Shown here: positions 20,703 through 30,995 of the stretch, one piece after another
How positions within the stretch are numbered: position 1 is the first letter of the stretch
How the letters are laid out: the number at the start of each line of letters is the position of its first letter
Origin: Zygnema cylindricum
Taxonomy: Eukaryota; Streptophyta; Zygnematophyceae; Zygnematales; Zygnemataceae
Direction: 5' to 3'
DNA: 50,337 bases
Assembly (NCBI GenBank): GCA_037447655.1
Contig: JBBHKE010001815.1
Location: forward strand, 1 to 50,337
The notes under the pieces: model-generated
The model's input: the letters and a program-made list of their open reading frames with translations, nothing else
What the model was told of the DNA's origin: nothing
Databases searched by the model: none
Made by a program: the position numbers and the translations under genes

Positions 20703-20926
20703 TCTTAATATTCGTAGAATCGAGGGATAGAAGGGACGATCCCGTTAAAGGGAATGATGAGTTGGCCAAGATTTGAACCTGGGACCTTTCACCTAAGGTG
20801 TGAATGCACTAACCACTGTGCCGTCAGCTCAGATGTTAAGGCTGGCGAGTCCAATTTTATTGCTTTTTAGTGTGAATTTTTACCACAAATACGGGTACCG
20901 ATCAGCACGTTTCACGTACGTCAACA
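20703..20926 (-). repeat. TRIM 5' LTR
   Basis: 224-bp LTR from TGTTGACGTACG (at 20926) to ATATTAAGA (at 20703), next to the primer-binding site. It aligns along its length with 20401-20613, with an 11-bp length difference mostly around the region before the tRNA-like unit. The 3' end is AAGA rather than the usual CA. Confidence 0.9.
20759..20830 (-). other. tRNA-like cloverleaf in the 5' LTR
   Basis: Exactly 72 nt with canonical spacing. Acceptor GAGCTGA/CCAACTC pairs 5 of 7. D arm is GCAC-AGTGGTTA-GTGC. Anticodon stem TTCAC/GTGAA is perfect, with loop ACCTTAG. Variable loop is AGGTC. T arm CCAGG-TTCAAAT-CTTGG pairs 5 of 5 counting one G-T pair. A box CGGCACAGTGGTTAGTGC and B box GGTTCAAATC match Pol III type 2 promoter consensus well. 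CTT stands at the anticodon position in both LTRs, but position 33 is not T. No encoded CCA follows. Confidence 0.87.
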
Positions 20927-20931
20927 CACAT

Positions 20932-21180
20932 GTTGTCGCTTTTATGTCCACATATCCTCGCTTTTATGTCAACATGTCGTCGATTTCACGTCCTTACGTC
21001 CACATGTCGTCGTATATATATCCACATGTCATCGTTTTTATGTCCACATGTCCTCATTTTTATACCCACATGTCGTTGTTTTTTGTCCACATGTCATCCT
21101 TTTCATATCCACATTCGTCGTTTCTACGTCCACATGTCGTCGTTTTTATATCCACATTTGCGATTTTATGTCCACATGTC
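20932..21180. repeat. 22-bp minisatellite, right half
   Basis: Continuation of the array at 20157-20400 (GTCGTCG-TTTTAT-GTCCACAT units, more degenerate here). The TRIM and its CACAT duplication lie exactly between the halves. Confidence 0.9.
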
Positions 21181-21189
21181 TTTTCTTTT

Positions 21190-21937
21190 CTTTCCTTGTC
21201 ATGGTGTTTTTAGAAAATTATTCGGCGGAAGAGGAGGTAGTGGAACAGACATTCTTTTGTCTCCTACTAATTGATGAAAATTCGCTTAGACCTATTCAAA
21301 TATCAATTGTTAAAAATTTTAAGACCTGAGAAGTTGAAGAACGATTGGCATTCAAGTGTGATATTAAATGTTAACTTGCAAGTCAAAAAAGTAAACAAAA
21401 ATCGATTTCTTAGGACAAATTATTCTTTTTTTTTTGACGCAATGTTTATTTAACAGTTGACATTTTACCAACAATGGGGAAAAGAGACAAAAGGTAGAGG
21501 AGTAGAACAAAATAAGATAGGTCGCATTAAAAGTAAAAAAAAAATAGCAGAAAAAATAGCAGTTAAATTAATTTATTTATTGTTGGCGTAATTTGCAAAA
21601 TTGTTAATATTTATCATATACCTTATACCTTATTTTATCATGGATGCATATGGAAAAACATGAGAAAAAAAGAGCGACGATTATCTTAAACGAAAGGTAG
21701 CTATACTTTTACTTGTTTTTAAAACACACAAAAATAAATAACATTCTGTCATAATGATGGAAGAGACGTAAAATTACAATATGTGTTAAAATCGTCCGAA
21801 TTTAGATATCGCTTAAAAATGCCAAAAAAAAAAAAAAAAAGCTTCTCATGCTCGAAATAAGAGCATAGAAATAACTATCTACTCTACTTGAAAAATAAAT
21901 TGTAATTAAACAGTAAAAACCCGTTCTTAAAAACATT
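21190..21937. other. AT-rich intergenic DNA downstream of the LCIB-like gene
   Basis: No credible gene. It should include the 3' UTR and polyadenylation region of the minus-strand gene ending at 21938. Confidence 0.5.
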
Positions 21938-24900
21938 TTATTCATTCGGAATTAATGTATGCAAATCCTTATTCACAACAGTATACATTTTTCCGATCGC
22001 GATATAATTTGAAGTTCCTTGAGGGTCACTTTCCTCATGAACCTGAAAAAAAAAAAAAACAAAAGAAAAATGATGTCATATCTATTAAACCCTCTCCCAA
22101 GCTCCTCCCCTCCCTCCCTCCCTCCTCCCCTCCCTCCTTCCTTCCTTCCTTCCTCCCCTTCCTCCCTCCCTCCCTCCCTCCCTCCCTCCCTCCCTCCCTC
22201 CCTCCCTCCCTCCCTCCCTCCCTCCCTCCCTCCCTCCCTCCCTCCCTCCCTCCCTCCCTCCCTCCCCTTCCCTTCCTCCCCTCCCTCCCTCCCTTCCTCC
22301 CCTCCCTTCCTCCCTCCCTCTAACGTCCAAGAAATTATTTTTACTCCATTTTTTCAAGTTCCGTCATTAAAATTTTCCAAGTTGAGGATTTAAGTTTCCC
22401 ATCTTTTGTCAGATTCCCCCCCTACTTTTCTTTTCTTTTAGCTTTTTTGTTTTATATCTTTGATTCAAAAAAAAAAAAAAAAAACGACTTAAAATCAATA
22501 TAAACAATATATACAATACACGACCACAAAAAGAAATAAAATAAATAAATAAAAGAAAATTCAAAAAATGTTGAAAGATAGTAAGAAAAAATTACATTAT
22601 TTTCGCAGTGAATTTGCAAACCGGTGATAACCGCGATATCGGAAGTAACCAGATCGACCGTTTTTTTTATTATTTTTTCAAGATCGCCCAAAATTACCTG
22701 GAAAAATAAATTAATAAATAAATAAACAAATAAACAAAATTAGGGTGTATAAAAAAAAATTGGCTTAAAAAAGCTTTAATAGTAATACTAATAATAAAAA
22801 TAGAAAAATAAAGACAAAAAACACAGAAGCAAAGGGCTCCCACATTTTCTTCGGTACATTATTTGTTCACTAATTATTTAATTAACAATTACTTTCCATA
22901 CTATTAAACGTTAATTTCCAATCTCGAGAAAGAAATAAAACTTTCTTTTGCTATGTTTTCTAGTTATTATTGTTAGATTTTTTTTTTTCCCTTGTAAAAA
23001 GAGAAAAAACATATTTTTAAATTTGAGAATAAATAAATAAAAAAACTTAAATCCTTTTTCTTTTAGCTTTCTCTTCAAGGTCATTTTGTTCCTTTTATTT
23101 TGCATTTTCACATCATTTTTTAATAATAAAAAAAAAAAGTAGCAAAAATTAAACAGAAAAACCCAAATTCCAGAAACCAAAAAGCAGTAAATTAATGTAT
23201 AAACAAGGATATATTAAAAAAAAAGTCAAACATAAATTTATGTAAAATAATTCACAAACTAAAAAGAATGGAAGAAGGAAGGAAGAAAGGAAGAAAGGAA
23301 AAGAGGGAGAAGGACAAAAAGTAGTGGAGGGCGGGAGGGACGGAGGAGGGAGGCAGGCAGGCAGGGAGGGAGGGAGGGAGAACGTGACGTTTATTACATC
23401 ATGTGCCATTTTGCTGACTTGCAAAAGACTAACGGGAGAAAAGCCGTGACGTCGTACACCTTCCACCTGTACGGACATATAAAAAAAGAGGCATTTTGTT
23501 TATGTGAGCACATCAATCCAAACAAACCAAATTTCGAATTTCAAATTTGGGATTTCAAATTTCAAATTCCTAATTTGAGATTGGAATTATATCATATATT
23601 TTATATTTGAAATTCGAAACTTCAATTCAGGTGTAAGATTCTGAACATGAAAATCTGGGATTTCCAAAATGTCAAATTTCAAAAGTCAAAAGTCAAAAAT
23701 CATATGCGAAAACCCAAAAAAAAAAATGACAAAAAAGCAAACCAAAGCCAATTTCAAAAAAGTGAAAAATTGAAAAGTTTTAAAGTTGAAACTTCAATTC
23801 CGTCTTACATGCGTCACAATCTTTTGTTTAAGGGCGTTATATTCCATGTCGTCCGGAAATTGATTGTTAAATTTTCTTTCGTTTATTTCTTTTCGAATGG
23901 AGACGAGAGCTCCACAAGCCTCCGAGGGATTCCCGTGGAGACCGCGATGGAGGGATCCGAACTCTCCCTCTCTGTTCATCGCTATGTGAGGGAACGCCAG
24001 GAATATGTCTGAATTGGACAAAACCGGACGGTACTTAGAATATTTGTTTTAGCTTTGGTTGACCTCTCCCTCACTCTTAAACTCTCTCTCTCTCCCTCTC
24101 TCTCTCACCTCTTTCTCTCTTTCTCTGTATCTCTTTCTCTTTATCTCTCTCTCCCTCTCTCTCTTTATTTCCCTCTCCTCTCTCTCCCTTTATCTCCTTC
24201 TCTCTCCCTCTCTTTTTATATCCTGGTGTAGTCTATGCTCTGATTTGCGTTCAATTGAATGTTTACAATGAACTATTTTTCTCTGAAAAGTAATTGGGGA
24301 AAGAGAATGCATTGGAGCATTCAATCTCTATTTCCGTCCATCTCTGATATCAAATTACACCAGGAAATGTTTTAGCCCCAATAAGACTTCGGATGTTGAG
24401 ATAATATTGAGAATATCCAATCAAAAGGAACACAAAAAAGTTCTTCAAATTTCCTTGATTACGAATCAACTCCATCACCTTCACATCGACTAGCATTAAC
24501 CGAATATAAAACTGTAAAATTGTTTATCTCCGTCTTATCTCACATTTTGGACGTTGATCTCCTCCCATGGATAATGGTTGAATAGGACAATGGGCCAATC
24601 CCGCCTTTATACCCGTTTGTCCACAACTTAAAACTCCGCCGAGACCCGAAATATCAAAAACAGATCCAAATTGTTTTTCCACAAGGGTCTCGAGAGGACG
24701 ACAAAGCTGAATGGTTCAAAATTGTGGCAATTTTGATGAAAAAAACGGAAAAAGTAAACACATAATTGGTTGTTAAATAAGGCAATGATAAAGCTTACGA
24801 TTTTCACTTTATTAGGCAAATGAGATCGAAATTTAATGCACACATATAAACCGTATTATTGCTAAATTTTAAAAAATTGAAAAGATTAAATTGTAATTTT

Positions 24901-26010
24901 GCACTCTCCTTACGATATTGCAATTTTTAATGACAACGTAATGTACCATGGTTTACATCACATACATTAAATTCGAAATGTCTTTGTAAAGAAGAAACTG
25001 TAGATTTTAGAAAAGTCAAGACTATCGATTCGATGGATCAATTGTTATGGGTTGCATTCATTTTAGAATTTGTAAATGGACAGCATTTAAGTGTGTCTTT
25101 TGACTTCAATCTCAAATATGAGAGACTTAAAAAAACAACTGCAATACAAGCAAGAAATTTGAATCCAATGGAAAAAAAAAGGATCCAAGAAAGCATATTG
25201 GAAATGGTCGTTGAAGTTTTAAATATTTGGAATAACAGAAAACTGACCTCATCCCGACATGTGTCCAGTAATGCAATGCAGTTGCCCCTGGAAAAAACAA
25301 AAAAAGGTGGGTTATGAAAAAGAGAGAATGTGGGTGGTTTTTGACTATTTCACCGTCGTCGTTTCCATTTACAAGGCTAGATGATATAATTCGACGCCAA
25401 ATAAAATGTTAGTATTCAACAATTTTTCCAACGCTGGGAATGGACATTAATTAATAGCTGTGGAATGGACATTAATAGCTTCCACTAAATATTGTAAACG
25501 CTCATATCCCGAATTCACAAAACTCATACCTTATTACTGACTTTCAAATGAAAAAAAGACACCCAAAAACAGATTCAAAACCAATCGAACTGAAGGGAAG
25601 TCAAACAAAACATAACAAACAACCAAAAGGTAAAAGGGAAGAAATTTATCAAAAAACAAAGCATCAAACAAAAAGTAATGGAAATGACTTACTTGTTAAA
25701 TCCAAATTCCCCTAAGATTCGAGCGCAAAATTCCACAAAATTGTCCTCACTCATCAGAGGTGCTTTTGGAAAATGTTTGAGAATTTCCGGTTTAGAAGCC
25801 AAAATTGCCGAATCTGAGATCGATAAAATGCCCACATGGTTAGTTGGAAAAGAAAAAAAGACAGAATTAGGTTCAGAAGAAGGCTGGGTTCAAATTAAGG
25901 GTAAGTCGTTGAGGATAAGCTTACTTTTTCCGTGAAATTCTATAGTTTCTTGAATTTTCCAGGGTATTTTTTCTGTTTTCATTAATTTTATAACCAAACG
26001 AGTTATGGCA
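21938..26010 (-). CDS. LCIB/LCIC-family (theta-type) carbonic anhydrase-like protein, 8 exons
   Basis: Minus-strand exons: 25925-26010, 25693-25813, 25248-25287, 24544-24706, 23809-24008, 23398-23466, 22596-22697 and 21938-22042 (stop TAA 21938-21940), all GT-AG and in phase. The first Met in the first exon is at 25982, giving 285 residues; an additional 5' exon before 26010 is possible but not seen. Recognisable blocks are DTCRDE (residues 68-73), VFDISGLGGVLSCG (89-102), GIKAGLAHCP, YIFLAFPHIAM (128-138), SEACGALVSI (from 156) and AVITGLQIH near the end. In this family zinc is held by Cys, His and Cys with an Asp-Arg pair; Cys70, Arg71-Asp72, His135 and Cys159 are the obvious candidates. 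The family acts in algal CO2 concentration, interconverting CO2 and bicarbonate. No transit peptide is visible in the modelled N-terminus. Confidence 0.83.
22085..22320. repeat. (CCCT)n tract, GGGA-rich in the LCIB-like transcript
   Basis: More than 30 nearly uninterrupted CCCT/CCTT units in the last intron (22043-22595) of the minus-strand gene. In the RNA this reads GGGAGGGAGGGA and so has strong G-quadruplex potential, only about 45 bases before the last exon's acceptor. Confidence 0.92.
23268..23380. repeat. AGGAAGG/GGGAGG/GCAGG tract in LCIB-like intron
   Basis: GA-rich repeats just downstream (transcript sense) of the 69-nt exon 23398-23466; CT-rich in the transcript. Confidence 0.8.
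24060..24220. repeat. (CT)n tract in LCIB-like intron
   Basis: CTCTCTCCCTCTCTC units between exons 24544-24706 and 23809-24008; GA-rich in the transcript. Confidence 0.85.
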
Positions 26011-26608
26011 CTGAAAAGAAAATAACAAAAATCTATTACTATAAAAAAATAAAATGAAAAAGGGTTCTGGAAAAGTACTGAAAGTTAAAAGACGGATAAA
26101 GACGAAAAGCTCGCTGAAAAGATAGTAATAAAAAAGATTTTTAAACTTTCCCAAATTAGATTGCAAATTTCAAATTACGGAAAGGTCCAGGTTATGTTAA
26201 ATACAATAGCGATCAACTCTTGAAAATCGTTTGATCACAAATAGAACACATTGTATATTGTGATGTTCCATGGTATACTATTTTAGAAATATACCGATGT
26301 CATCAATTTCCATCACCAAACCAAAATTCAAACCCATACTTTGCACATACTAGCACATTCATCGTTTTAGGAACAGAAAATATCTCCTTCTCGTAGTCAT
26401 CTAACCAAACATACAAAGTGTTTACATTAAGAACTCCCCTCCACTAAAAACGTAGTCCTAATATCCTACCATATAACCTACAACCTCAAAGATGGTTTAG
26501 TTGCCCAATGAGCTCTACTTGAGCCAAATAAAATAAATCCCCTTTGAACTCCTCCAAATGAACACGAGAGCCAAGAAATCCTAGAAAAGCCTTAAAAACT
26601 CCAATATT
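26011..26608. other. Intergenic stretch between flotillin and the LCIB-like gene
   Basis: About 600 bp must hold the flotillin 3' UTR/terminator and the promoter, or a further 5' exon, of the LCIB-like gene. A short open stretch starting ATGACTACGAGAAGG (minus strand, from 26400) and another near 26271 could be an upstream exon, but neither has a donor in the right phase. Confidence 0.45.
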
Positions 26609-29600
26609 TTATCGATTGCGAGGCACCGAAGACCCAGTACCATCTGAATCCGCCGGCCTCGATCGACGGTTCAGATCGGCGACTCTCGATCGTGTCCCTG
26701 CTCCCGTTCCCGTATCAACGGTCCCCGACGTCACATTGGTTGCCGTACCCTGACCGTTATTGTCACGCGGATTGACGATTCGATATTCGGGAATCGGATC
26801 CACATTGACGATTCGATTTTCCGCCGTCGGACCCATCTGCGCTAGCCACGACGGCGGCTGGATTCCCGTCTGATCCTGAATCGTTGACAGGAGCGGAGGG
26901 AGGGACTGGAGAAGATTCTGGATCTGATTTTGACCGCCGAAACCGTTTCCGTTTCCGTTTCCGTCCGTGGTCCAGACGTGGATCTGCGGGTTGAGGCCGC
27001 GAATCGCATCGGAGCTACATTTGGCGATATCGGAAAACAGGCCGCGCTCGATCATCAGGTATTGGAGGACTGCGCCGTGGCTGCCGTCCATGGCGGAGAT
27101 CTAAAGGGTGGGAGAGGGAGAGAGAGGAGGTAGGAGAGGAGGGAGAGGGAGGGAAGTAGGAAGAGGGTTTAGAGAATGGGAGGAGGAGGGAAGGAGCTTA
27201 AAGTAAGAGGGTTTAGGAAAAAAAGAAGAGAAGTGACAACGCAGAATGTGTTTCCATTAAAAAAAATAAAAGAAGACGTTATGCGTGGGAAAAAAAATGC
27301 AAGAAACCGTTTCTTCTTATTCATAGACTTCTCACAACAAAAAAAATTAACAAAAAGCTTATTCCAAGAATATCTATGTGAAGTTGAAAAAAAAAAAGGA
27401 TGTGATCGCCTACCTCAGTGGACCCTTAATCACAAATATTTCAGCTAATAGTTCCTTTATTCGAATTTAAAAATTGACCAAAAAAAAAAACCAACATAAA
27501 ATAAACAATTTTTATCATTTAAAATTCGAAACAATTGTAACAAAAAGGGAAACTCAAGGCCAATAGAAAAAAATGTAAAAGGATTTTTTTTTTATAAGAC
27601 CTCAAATTAAAGCTCACCAAACTCTTTAGACCTTCCGCTTGAGCTGTCGCAATCGCGAGCATTCCCTCTCCCTCCTTCTCTCGAGTGAATATCGCCGCAT
27701 CGGCTTTCCGCTGCCTCACATAGGCTTGTGCATCCGCTGTCTAAACAATATAAAAAAAGAGGATAGTAAAAATAAATCAAACTTTTAAAAATTCAAAATG
27801 TGAAAACTATTGGGAGCTATTTTCCTGAGATGGTAAATTTCGATTGCATCATCCATTTTTAAAAAATGTAAAAAACCAAAATATCGATTTTGAACACATT
27901 TCAGTTTTTGCACATTTTTCATACATTTTAGATGCGCTACAAAAAAAAATCATAAGAGAGCGCAACATATCTTTTGACATACCCCAACAGAAAATTTTAA
28001 AAGTGCTGTAAAAAAATAACAGAATTAACAAAATCTAGGGATACATATACGCACATCTTTTGCCGCTTGATTTTGTGCTCTCTTTATGGATAAAATATCA
28101 GCATTTTTTCGCGCAGTTTCTTCCAATAACCGAAGTTTCTCAACTTCTCTTTGCAGCTCAGCTCTCTTCATGTCCGCAGCTTTGTCAGCTTCCAGATGGG
28201 CAACTTGGACCTGCATTTTAGAAAACAAATTGACTTTAAAAACTCACAAATGTGAAAAAACGAAACCCTACCTATTCCCAAATGGGCATAGTTTCTAGCA
28301 AATTAATAAAATTCTTAACTACACATAACCTCTGATCGGGTTACTCCATACTCTCGCACATAACAAAAACCATATAGTTATATCACTTCCTCAAACCATT
28401 AAGCAACTTCAGTAGAAAAAAAACAGAGTGGAATCCGCATTGGCGATAGTGGGAAAAATGTACTTCTTTTTTCTTACCTTTTTGTCGTAATCTGCTGTTT
28501 TAATCTTGAGCTCTGCCTCCGAAGCGATGATTAAATTTTTGTTCCGATTTTCGGAGACCACGGTATCGGCTTCGAGTAAACTGACTTCTTTTCGAGTGCT
28601 CGCTTGTTCAACTTTTTCACCGACATCTCCGGCATATTTTGCTTTCGCCACTTCGACTTTTGCCTGATTTACAGCTCCTTCATGGGTCTGGAAAGAGCAA
28701 AAAAATAAATCTAGCATTATTTTTGGTTATTGTCTTGTGGAAAAAGTAGTAGTCTATTTCCACTTTCAGCGGTTGGGTACTTTGATATTCATTTGAATGC
28801 CAGTTTTTATTTCGTACTTGGTTACGACTTGAATCAAAATTTTGTTACCTCAAAATTCATCGCTATAAATATTACAATATTAACAAACAAAAAATGCGGT
28901 CAAAAAAATGGTAACATTGGCTAACAATAAACAAAAGAATTAACAGCTTGCTGTTCACATACCTTTTGTCGGATGTACTGGAAATATTCTGAACCCTGCG
29001 CACAAAAAACAGGCAGACTTTCATAAATTATAACCTCTCTCAATTTCCAAATTTCATGCACAATAAAACCACACGCAACATAAATAGTACCGAAAATCAT
29101 GATATCCCCACGAATTTCCAAACTTCCCAAAACCCCTTTTTCTCCATCTAAAAATTCACATCCAGAAGAAAAAATACGGACTCTAACAACAATTTTCAAA
29201 TTTTGACCACCCAAATTTACCACAGTTCCCACCCAAATCAAATAATTAATAAAAAATCACCTAGGATCCGCAAGTTACTCTACCACTCCAATTCACCTCA
29301 CTTCATTTACATATGCATACATAGATCCAAAACTTAAAAAAAAAAGCAAACAACGTACAGGAGTATCGGAAAGTTGTTTGATATTTGCGTTATAAATATA
29401 GAGACCGAATTCGTCCAATTCGTTTTGAACTCCGATCATAATTTTGTTTCGAAAATCCTCTCGAGAGTTGAATATATCCTCCATTCGCATAGTGGCCGCG
29501 ACCACCCTCGATTCACCCTCCACGATACCCCGCACCAAAGCAGACAGGTTGTCACGCTTCTTGTTGGCCTGGGGGGAGAGCGAGGGGAAGGAAAGGGTGA

Positions 29601-30995
29601 GAAAGGGGAGGGCGAGGGGGAGGGGAAAGGGTGAGGAAGAAGGGGAGGGTGAGGGGGAGGGCGAGGAGTGGAAGAAGGTGAGAAATGGAAAGGACCGGGT
29701 GAGGATGGGAACAGAATTGGAGAGGGAGAGGGAGAGACGAGGAAGAAGGAAGAAGAAAAAATACACAACAATGGTTGAGGGTTTTTGGTCAAAAGAATTG
29801 GTCGTGAAGATCAAACATTGGGAACTTTCATGTACCAGCATAGTGAAGAAGGGCATGTTAGTGGGTCAGTTCTCTGGTCTGTCCAATTTGGGAACCATAA
29901 ACTTGTCAGCATTTGTTTTCACATTAAACTCATAACGTAAATAACAATAACCGAGAACATTTTTTCTGATACTAGAGGTTGCATAATCTTGCACACCAAA
30001 ATCCGAATGAAATTTTTAAAAAATTGACCATATTGTCTCCAGCTATTCAGTTTAAGACCGCCATCATGAAATTTTGACCGGATACTTCACATTCAAAAAA
30101 CAAATCATGAACCTTAATCATTCGACGTTCAACATTTCGAAACAATCACCAATGTTTTAAACCCGTTAAACATTCAATGCTTAATCAACCCCAGGAGCTA
30201 CTTAAAGAAAAAACTGTAAACGGTGGCAAACATACCAAAAACAGAGTGAGTCGAAAAAGTCAACAAAAGGGAAATAATTACCTGTGCTACCGTTTTAGCA
30301 TATTTCAGTACGCATTCTTCCCCATCTTTTGGGTCCTTCCCGTCCCTCGGACCGATAATGAACACCGCAGGCATTGTGAATTCCAATTTCTCCAATGTCA
30401 TCGCCTGGGTACCAATTAAATCGAAAACACAAACACATTAGTGTCGATAATTCCGCAAAAACAAAGCAAATTAACAACACTACTCATTACTTTTATTTCC
30501 TGGGGATCTACAGTACATAAGAAATTTAGGCCTTTAACAATAACCTGAAGAGAAAGACTGTATATGTTGGGTGTCATGTCGATGAAAAACGCCTTTTGAC
30601 CGACAAATTTCCATGCCTTCCGGCTGATCGACACATCAGGAATGCCCCATCCGGTGCGAACCAAATACTGTCAAAGACCCCAAGCGACAAAAGGATAATT
30701 TGATGTTAGTGAGGAAAGCGGTTTTTTAAAACTTATTGTACAATAGTACAATTGGTTAAAACACAACAAGACCAATCATTGCTGTCGACATTCATCTCTC
30801 TCTCTCTCTCTCCCTCTCTCTCCCTCTCTCTCCCTCTCTCTCCCTCTCTCTCCCTGTCTCTCCCTCTCTTCTCTCTCTCTTCTCTCTCACTCTCTCTGCT
30901 CCTTTTTACAAACAAACAAACAAACGGAGCAAGAAGCCTATTTTCTGAAATTCATCCCTTACATGATCCGCCTCTGCGACCATAAACCTCGCCAT
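26609..30995 (-). CDS. FLOT: Flotillin-like protein (SPFH/PHB domain), 9 exons
   Basis: Minus-strand exons: 30963-30995, 30545-30667, 30282-30404, 29359-29568, 28963-28995, 28478-28687, 28055-28210, 27618-27740 and 26609-27100 (TAA at the low end). Together they give 500 residues, near the usual 470-490 of plant flotillins. The N-terminal SPFH/band-7 half contains YLVRTGWGIPDVSISRKAW, FTMPAVFIIGPR, RGIVEGESRVVAATMRMEDI and FGLYIYNANIKQL. An Ala/Glu/Lys-rich helical region follows (THEGAVNQAKVEVAKAKYAG, then VQVAHLEADKAADMKRAE), typical of the flotillin coiled coil. The C-terminal exon has YLMIERGLFSDIAK and PPSWLAQMGP, also as in plant flotillins, then a longer polar tail. It scaffolds plasma-membrane microdomains and clathrin-independent endocytosis. 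Every intron is phase 0. Confidence 0.94.
27106..27165. repeat. GA-rich tract serving as polypyrimidine tract of flotillin exon 9
   Basis: GGGAGAGGGAGAGAGAGGAGG on the plus strand is CT-rich in the transcript and sits directly before the acceptor CACCCTTTAG (27101-27110 region) of the last exon. Confidence 0.8.
29569..29760. repeat. GA/GGGA-rich tract before flotillin exon 4
   Basis: GGGGAGGGCGAGG and GGGAGGGTGAGG units. In the minus-strand transcript this is a ~190-nt polypyrimidine run ending in the CCCCCAG acceptor of exon 29359-29568. Confidence 0.85.
30796..30903. repeat. (CT)n tract in flotillin intron 1
   Basis: CTCTCTCCCTCT repeats between exon 1 and exon 2; GA-rich in the transcript and about 60 bases after the first donor. 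Confidence 0.85.

Larger units (their letters stand above)
20401..20926 (-). mobile_element. TRIM (miniature LTR retrotransposon) with tRNA-like sequence in both LTRs
   Basis: 526-bp element on the minus strand, flanked by a perfect 5-bp duplication CACAT (20396-20400 and 20927-20931). 5' LTR 20703-20926 (224 bp), 3' LTR 20401-20613 (213 bp), internal region only 89 bp (20614-20702). Both LTRs begin TGTTGACGTACGT. The primer site TGGTATCGGAGCC abuts the 5' LTR, and a purine tract GAGGGGGAGTG precedes the 3' LTR. There is no coding capacity, so it needs proteins from other elements, as TRIMs do. The LTRs differ from each other noticeably (about 80 percent identity), so the insertion is not recent. 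It sits inside the 22-bp minisatellite. Confidence 0.92.

Noticed and set aside
20457-20830. Two ordinary tRNA genes
   Set aside because: They sit at the same place in both LTRs of a TRIM, lack T33 in the anticodon loop, and one has a 4-base insertion, so they are tRNA-like modules rather than host tRNA genes.
20157-21180. Regularly spaced repeats that could suggest a CRISPR array, or an HVV/FIST-repeat protein gene
   Set aside because: Units are contiguous 22-mers without unique spacers, in a eukaryotic context. The open frames are by-products of a repeat unit lacking stops.
22019-22393. Open frames of about 120 residues rich in Pro-Ser-Leu
   Set aside because: They are translations of the (CCCT)n intron tract of the LCIB-like gene.
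25033-25935. Plus-strand frames of 94 and 85 residues
   Set aside because: They overlap exons of the minus-strand LCIB-like gene, whose splice sites and conserved motifs are far better supported.
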